A DNA stretch of 64,000 nt. Source: Cheilinus undulatus (Eukaryota > Chordata > Actinopteri > Labriformes > Labridae). The notes beneath the pieces were generated by a model, which searched no databases, had not been told where the DNA came from, and worked only from the letters and a program-made list of their open reading frames with translations. The DNA lies in contig NC_054878.1 in assembly GCF_018320785.1 (NCBI RefSeq), positions 45,069,429 through 45,133,428 on the forward strand. The letters run 5' to 3'. Shown here piece after piece: positions 61,399-64,000 of the stretch. Numbering within the stretch: position 1 is the first letter of the stretch; the number at the start of each line of letters is the position of its first letter. The translations under genes were made by a program, and so were the position numbers.

Positions 61399-62594
61399 GC
61401 AGTCTCATGACCTTTATGCAATGAGGGTAGTTTAGTTAGTTAAGTACACCAGGCAAGATTTTTTAGCTTATGCAAACATGGTTGTCATCATTTTAGGAAA
61501 AAAGGAGAGACAATTCAGCACCTTTGTGAACCTGACTTGTAATTCAATTGTAAATATTCCTCAGAACAAATTCAAGGAAAAAATGAGGTGATATTAACCC
61601 CTTAAAGCCTGAAAACACAAATTATGGCCATAAATATCTAATTTTTTGGAACTGAAATGTTTATTTCACTTTCTACTGAAATCCCAAAACTCCAAATTTC
61701 CATAAATTTGACATCTATATTTTTTTAATCTCATTTGATACATCAGGTGTTTTTGGTAACTGATAATCCACTTGAGGGCATTTTTTAGATCATTTCTCAG
61801 ATTGTATTCAGAAGGTTTTTTTTGTTTTTTTTTTTTTTTTAATTTATGGTCGTGTTGATTAGATAGAGGTATCACAAAAGTATGTATCAAATGTGATACA
61901 ACAGGCTTTAAGGGGTTAATGAACAATATCCAATATTATTTCTATATGTTTACACTGATGGAAACAAATTGTAAGAGGAACTACTTACAATACAGTGTCA
62001 TACTGGTTTTCAGCATCAGCACTTCCAGATATCAAGTTCATGTATACTGGGCTTTTCTCTTGAATCCTGGTGGAAACACAAACATCGATTAGTGCTCAGC
62101 CACTGAGATATAAACATAGACAGGTTAATTTCAAACACTGAAGAATGAAATAATGATGTGATTTTAAAAAAAAAAATCTTGTCTCAATAATAATAATAAG
62201 AAGAAGAAGAACAATAATAATAATTTTCTGCCCAAAACCTGACCTGTGGTAAAAATGTGGTAAAAAAAAAAAAAAGTTAGGCAGTCTGAAAGCCCTGACA
62301 TGTAATTATGCATGCAGAAATAAAAACCAATTAGACATACAGCTATACACCTAGTTAGAAGCAGCCATAAGCCCCCCTTATTTCACAAGCCCCTCGACTT
62401 CAGTGTCAAAGGTTAATTTCTTGTAATTTTCTTCTATCACAAAAAACAAATGATTTTCCAGCTGATTTTACAGAGCAAAGAATATGGAGAAGAGTAATGG
62501 ACAGTTAGCAATCTTCATCTCACCTCTCATCTCTGGTAGGAATGTAATTTTTTCTATTTAGAAATGGTTGGAGAAAGACTTCCTCCTCATCCAT
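36662..62594 (-). CDS. NLR gene B: FISNA-NACHT-LRR-B30.2 receptor (NLRC3-like fish NLR), 9 coding exons
   Basis: Second fish-type NOD-like receptor, head-to-tail with gene A. Predicted exons, 5' to 3' on the minus strand: 62594-62524, 62066-61989, 53397-53358, 53210-52988, 52517-50732, 41656-41483, 41225-41052, 37371-37325, 37221-36662. Each has AG/GT borders, phases agree and the sum is 3153 nt, or 1050 aa with no internal stop. Domains: N-terminus 1-63 with a YMNL (32-35) and YDTV (46-49) pair; helical segment [18 protein letters not shown] 64-137; FISNA about 150-205; NACHT with Walker A GIAGIGKT (237-244) and Walker B IFDGLDE (311-317); two LRR units 733-848; hinge; B30.2 865-1050. Introns of 8.6 and 9.1 kb hold transposons. 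A third LRR exon (40928-40998) is broken and skipped in this model. The long introns make the exon 2 and LRR joins the least certain. Confidence 0.8.
37325..37371 (-). CDS. Gene B 47-nt hinge exon
   Basis: Encodes [15 protein letters not shown]. Acceptor CTTCCTCCAG, donor GTAAGT. Same length and phase as in gene A. Confidence 0.85.
37705..38440. mobile_element. MITE related to 14621-15343, reverse orientation
   Basis: Shared stretches in inverted order include TTTTTTTGGTC, GATGGCACCATGTCAGACTA, CAGTCTTGTAG, TCCAAGACGCC and GAATTC..CCAGATTT. The far terminal repeat is eroded. Confidence 0.6.
38512..39212 (+). repeat. Interspersed repeat starting ACCTCCGCCAAGGAGGT
   Basis: It starts with CCTCCGCCAAGGAGGT, TTTGTTTGTTCATTTGTT and AACTCAAAAAGTTG. 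The 3' end block (TATTGGGAGATAGGGCTAATGG..GGAGG) appears twice, at 38724-38750 and 39159-39185, with unrelated sequence between. A common fish repeat of unknown class to me. Confidence 0.6.
39213..40927. other. Intron sequence of gene B, nothing coding
   Basis: A short CA-rich run lies at about 39854-39905. The sequence TCAGTGTGGACAAGGCC near 39580 resembles a MITE end also seen near 5130. No exon found. Confidence 0.5.
40928..40998 (-). pseudogene. Broken LRR exon of gene B (5' part missing)
   Basis: In one frame it reads [24 protein letters not shown] followed by a good donor (TCAG|GTAGAC). It lacks the LSGCLIT half and is 71 nt instead of 174. Entered in the phase used by all other LRR exons, it meets a TGA at once. 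Confidence 0.7.
41052..41225 (-). CDS. Gene B LRR exon 2 (174 nt)
   Basis: LRR unit [58 protein letters not shown]. Acceptor ATTCTTTCAG, donor GTATAA. Confidence 0.85.
41483..41656 (-). CDS. Gene B LRR exon 1 (174 nt)
   Basis: LRR unit [20 protein letters not shown]...[23 protein letters not shown]...CRLKILR. Acceptor TTTCTACAG, donor GTCAGG. Separated from the NACHT exon by 9.1 kb full of repeats. Confidence 0.85.
43133..44224. mobile_element. DNA element inserted in the LINE endonuclease
   Basis: A perfect 19-bp inverted repeat CACTGAAAAAAGTAAAACA lies at both ends, and the LINE protein resumes exactly after it. The interior is composite: a piece of the common fish repeat (43365-43510), an AAAGGGGACATATTTTGCC stretch (about 43590), and a tRNA-like block (43740-43820). 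Confidence 0.75.
43740..43820 (-). repeat. tRNA-like block (SINE head or tRNA pseudogene)
   Basis: The minus strand has TTTAGCTCAATGAGTTACCC (A-box-like) and, about 30 nt on, GATGGTTCAAATCCCAG (B-box). The T stem does not pair, so it is not a working tRNA. Confidence 0.5.
45030..45469. mobile_element. hAT-like MITE inserted in the LINE
   Basis: The ends TAGGCCCGGGTGATATGG and the inverse TAGAGGTGGGCGGTAAAC are of the well-known 'TAGGGNTGGGCGATAT' type. The interior has ATATCACGGT stretches. LINE coding resumes after it. Edges are approximate. Confidence 0.6.
45889..46460. mobile_element. hAT-like element inserted in the LINE RT
   Basis: A perfect 8-bp duplication ATAGGATC lies at 45881-45888 and 46461-46468. 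The termini, AACCTGACACGCCAGATG and the inverse AACCTTGCAAAGCAGATG, match imperfectly. The RT frame resumes with [16 protein letters not shown]. Confidence 0.8.
47205..47955. mobile_element. Foldback MITE near the LINE 3' end
   Basis: The left end ...GAAATTTCCATATACAACGTGC and the right end GCACGCTGTATATGGAAATTGGGG are inverted copies, followed inward by GCGGCAC/GCAGCGG-type GC-rich sequence. Edges are approximate. Confidence 0.6.
48316..50705. mobile_element. Foldback element with about 170-bp inverted repeats beside the gene B NACHT exon
   Basis: Left arm 48316-48488 (CAATTGTTTACTTTGTGATACAAG...AACCGTTTTCTAATC) is inverted at 50535-50705 (...CTTGTATCACAAAGTGAACAATTG). The arms match nearly base for base. 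The interior holds a Tc1 element (49448-50224) and AT-rich sequence with repeated AACTTGAAACTT motifs (48770-49040). The right arm ends about 26 nt from the NACHT exon's donor. Confidence 0.75.
49448..50224 (+). mobile_element. Tc1-like transposon, heavily deleted (same family as 29875-31083)
   Basis: Long inverted repeats as in the 29.9 kb copy (CAGTCAAGGACGAAAAAAT... and ...TTTCATCCATGACTG then TA). Only the N-terminal transposase part is left, on the + strand (RRAQNCLRT-like, then [19 protein letters not shown] with a stop). It is 777 bp and nested inside the foldback element. Confidence 0.85.
50732..52517 (-). CDS. Gene B FISNA-NACHT exon (1786 nt)
   Basis: FISNA ([32 protein letters not shown]), Walker A GIAGIGKT, Walker [41 protein letters not shown]. 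Very similar to gene A over the NACHT core, more different before it and after about residue 330 of the exon. Acceptor TTCATTCAG. As in gene A, the frame would stop at SNKAL-TAG if the intron were kept. Confidence 0.92.
52988..53210 (-). CDS. Gene B helical pre-FISNA exon
   Basis: Encodes [21 protein letters not shown]...[34 protein letters not shown], equivalent to 22047-22275 of gene A. Acceptor CTTTTCCAG, donor AACA|GTAAGA. Confidence 0.85.
53358..53397 (-). CDS. Gene B 40-nt exon ([11 protein letters not shown])
   Basis: Encodes [13 protein letters not shown], the family's usual lead-in to the LLEEKI helix. Phase 2 to 0, with AG/GT borders. Confidence 0.78.
53398..56825. other. Gene B intron with interspersed repeats
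   Basis: 53685-54340 is a copy of the T-rich repeat at 4140-5015. 55040-55270 resembles a fish element with TACTTTTACT/GAGTAACTGTACT motifs. 55560-55585 (AAATAAACTTTACTTACTTA) and 56715-56795 (GAAGCACTTTAGATTGCCTTG..ACAAATAAATTTGCCTTGCC) are LINE 3' ends. No exon was supported. Confidence 0.5.
53685..54340 (+). repeat. T-rich interspersed repeat, second copy
   Basis: Homologous to 4540-5000 over TTTCAGTCCTTGTGTG, GTTTCCTGTTTTAT, TTTCCCTCCA, CACACCTGTCT and CACTCCCTGTGTAT. Lacks the tandem expansion of the first copy. Confidence 0.65.
56826..58204 (-). mobile_element. Tc1/mariner element with double inverted repeats, broken transposase
   Basis: TA flanks, with outer ends CACCGTGTTCCACATT... 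and the inverse CACCGCGTTCCACATT. Each side carries a second inner copy of TTCCACATTATTAAGCA (about 57008 and 58005), an IR/DR layout. Transposase is on the minus strand: 57917-57513 ([31 protein letters not shown]...[14 protein letters not shown]) and 57509-57222 ([31 protein letters not shown]). The frame breaks between them, and the DDE end is missing. Confidence 0.85.
58430..59137 (+). pseudogene. Tc1/mariner fragment with intact 3' end
   Basis: Degenerate coding sequence for the C-terminal half ([24 protein letters not shown] near 58570-58640, [16 protein letters not shown]-like near 58708). The 3' end CAGTGCTCCAACTTTTTGGACTTTGGGTTG is typical of a common fish family ending 'CCCAACTTTTTTGGAATTGGGGTTG'. 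The 5' part is absent. Confidence 0.7.
59138..61597. other. Gene B intron, mostly unassigned
   Basis: The Lys-rich frame at 60245-60541 has low complexity and no domain. 60600-61090 has repeated ACTCTG/TTTACTC motifs like a MITE, with no clear ends. Poly-T lies at 61361-61397. Confidence 0.45.
61598..61915. mobile_element. piggyBac-like MITE (318 bp)
   Basis: TTAA lies at 61594-61597 and 61916-61919, with perfect 14-bp inverted repeats CCCCTTAAAGCCTG. It lies about 70 nt beyond the donor of gene B exon 2. Confidence 0.85.
61989..62066 (-). CDS. Gene B exon 2 with ITAM-like tyrosine pair
   Basis: 78 nt, phase 2-2, acceptor TTTCCACCAG, donor GTATT|GTAAGT. Encodes [14 protein letters not shown] then [12 protein letters not shown], so YxxL and YxxV are ten residues apart. 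It sits where gene A has its type A/B repeat exons but shares no obvious sequence with them. The join to 53397 is in frame but spans 8.6 kb. Confidence 0.65.
62524..62594 (-). CDS. Gene B first coding exon
   Basis: Encodes [23 protein letters not shown]. The donor flank (GTGAGATGAAGAT..GCTAACTGT) matches that of gene A (GTGAGACGAAGAT..CTAACTGT), and the exon is a shortened relative of gene A exon 1. An acceptor-like TTTCTGTGAAG stands before it. Confidence 0.7.
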
Positions 62595-62693
62595 CCTCAC
62601 TCTGGTCCAAAGCAGAGCCCCTACCTTCACAGAAACACGTTCATTCATTACAACAATATTTACATCACAGACATTCATAAACTACTAATACAT

Positions 62694-63047
62694 CCATCCA
62701 TCCATTTTGTATACCGCTTATCCCATTGGGGGTTGTGGGGGGGCTGGAGCCTATCCCAGCTGGCAATGGGCAAGAGGCGGGGTACACCCTGGACTAGTCG
62801 CCAGTCAATTGCAGGGCTGACATATAGAGACAAACAACCTGGCACGCTCACATTCACACCTACAGGCAATTTAGAGAGCTCATTTAACCTAACGAGCATG
62901 TCTTTGGTGGTGGGAGGAAGCCGGAGTACCCGGAGAGAACCCACGCATGCACAGGGAGAACATGCAAACTCCACACAGACCGGCGAGTGAACCAGGAACC
63001 TTCTTGCTGTGAGGCAACAGTGATAACCCCTGAACTGCCATGTAGCC
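62694..63047 (+). repeat. Widespread fish interspersed repeat, near full length
   Basis: Runs from CATCCATCCATCC through GGAGCCTATCCCAGCTGG and GGAGGAAGCCGGAGTACC to CTTCTTGCTGTGAGGCAACA. Shorter copies lie at 28166, 31720, 32033 and 43365. It was inserted upstream of gene B; the flank after it (ACCACCAGATGACACCAAAGA, 63077) is homologous to 26675-26705 upstream of gene A exon 1. Confidence 0.8.
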
Positions 63048-63479
63048 CATTTCTAATACATGCCAGTTTTAATTCTACCACCAGATGACACCAAAGAATG
63101 TCATGATATAAAATATCATTACTGGGGTTAAGGATGAAACATTCTTTTGAGTATCATTTTATTTTTGAACAGCTGTTCTTTACATTAACCGGACAGCTAA
63201 CATTCATAGCTTACTTTTTGTCTTAGATCTAAAGATAATTTAGTTTTATCTCTGTAATAAAGGAAAAATCACCAGTCAAATTCAGATGTACAATAATGCT
63301 CAGTCTTCACCTGTGAGAAAGCAAAGTGTAAAGTAAATACATAGGTATTTATGCAAACTATACATTAATAAAAACTAAATAAAACACAATTAACTCATGA
63401 ATTAACTGTTTTTGTATGCACATTTAACACACTTCACTGAAACACTGCTGTACTCTTTAAGGAGAACTTGTTGAAGATA
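63048..63479. other. Upstream flank of gene B
   Basis: AT-rich, no gene or promoter element clear enough to name. Confidence 0.45.
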
Positions 63480-64000
63480 CACTGCCTGGCCAAAAAAAAA
63501 GTCGCCACCTGGATTAAACTAAGCAAATAGGTACGAGCCTCCTACTGGATAATTACTGCATGGGTGATTATCTTTCAGCTGGCAACAAGTTATTTAACCC
63601 CAGCTGATGCAATGAGTAACTTCTCATTTCTCAAACAATGGATTTTTTCTTCCCTAATGGCACGGGCATATTCCAAGATGACAATGCCAGGATTCATCGA
63701 GCTCAATTTGTGAAAGAGTGGTTCAGGGAGCATGAGACATCATTTTCACACATGGATTGGCCACCACAGAGTCCAGACCTTAACCCCATTGAGAATCTTT
63801 GGGATGTGCTGGAGAAGGCTTTGCGCAGTGGTCAGACTCTCCCATCATCAATATTAAAATTAATGCAACACTGGATGGAAATAAATCTTGTGACACTGCA
63901 GAAGCTTATCAAATAATGCTACAGCGAATGCGTGCTGTAATCAAAGCTAAAGGCGGCCCAACGAAATATTAGAGTGTGTGACCTTTTTTTGGTGGCGACT
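63480..64000 (+). mobile_element. Tc1/mariner element, internally deleted, cut by the window edge
   Basis: TA at 63478-63479, then CACTGCCTGGCCAAAAAAAA and GTCGCCACC. The inverse (GGTGGCGACT) begins at 63991 and runs off the window. The C-terminal transposase frame 63638-63916 has [11 protein letters not shown] (second catalytic D) and [12 protein letters not shown] (catalytic E), with 36 residues between them. The N-terminal half is missing, so it is not autonomous. Confidence 0.85.

Overview
This window looks like nuclear DNA of a ray-finned fish, probably a percomorph-grade teleost. It is AT-rich and intron-rich, full of Tc1/mariner, hAT, piggyBac-like, LINE and SINE repeats, and carries FISNA-NACHT-LRR-B30.2 genes of the fish-expanded NLR family. 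Species cannot be fixed from sequence alone. No CRISPR, operon or bacterial feature is present.

Three protein-coding genes are supported, all on the minus strand. (1) A CCR6-like chemokine receptor in one coding exon (5260-6381, 373 aa), in which the DRY motif reads DHY. (2) NLR gene A (13533-26581): 13 in-frame coding exons that I joined by splice signals and phase, giving 1215 aa (short N-terminal repeat exons, pre-FISNA helical exon, FISNA+NACHT exon, three 174-nt LRR exons, 47-nt hinge exon, B30.2 exon). (3) NLR gene B (36662-62594): nine in-frame exons, 1050 aa, same plan, but its single N-terminal repeat exon encodes an ITAM-like pair of tyrosines. A decayed duplicate of gene B's last B30.2 exon lies at 35744-36125, and a broken LRR exon at 40928-40998.

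Layout: 0-5 kb repeats (a three-level nested transposon at 625-2394, a T-rich repeat at 4140-5015); 5.2-6.4 kb ccr6; 6.5-11.6 kb transposon relics (Tc1/mariner, two hAT, a LINE fragment); 13.5-26.6 kb NLR A with introns carrying MITEs, a SINE and a hAT element; 28-35.2 kb LINE fragments, a Tc1 element and a LINE tail split by three DNA elements; 35.7-62.6 kb NLR B, whose introns hold a long LINE (42.2-48.1 kb, interrupted four times), a foldback element with a Tc1 nested in it, and other repeats; 63.5 kb to the end, a Tc1/mariner element with DD36E spacing that runs off the window.

Biologically the window joins a mucosal-type chemokine receptor gene with a tandem pair of cytosolic immune sensors. 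The NACHT exons of the two NLRs are very alike while their N-terminal exons differ, as expected of a birth-and-death gene cluster. All exon joins are predictions from sequence and need transcript support.
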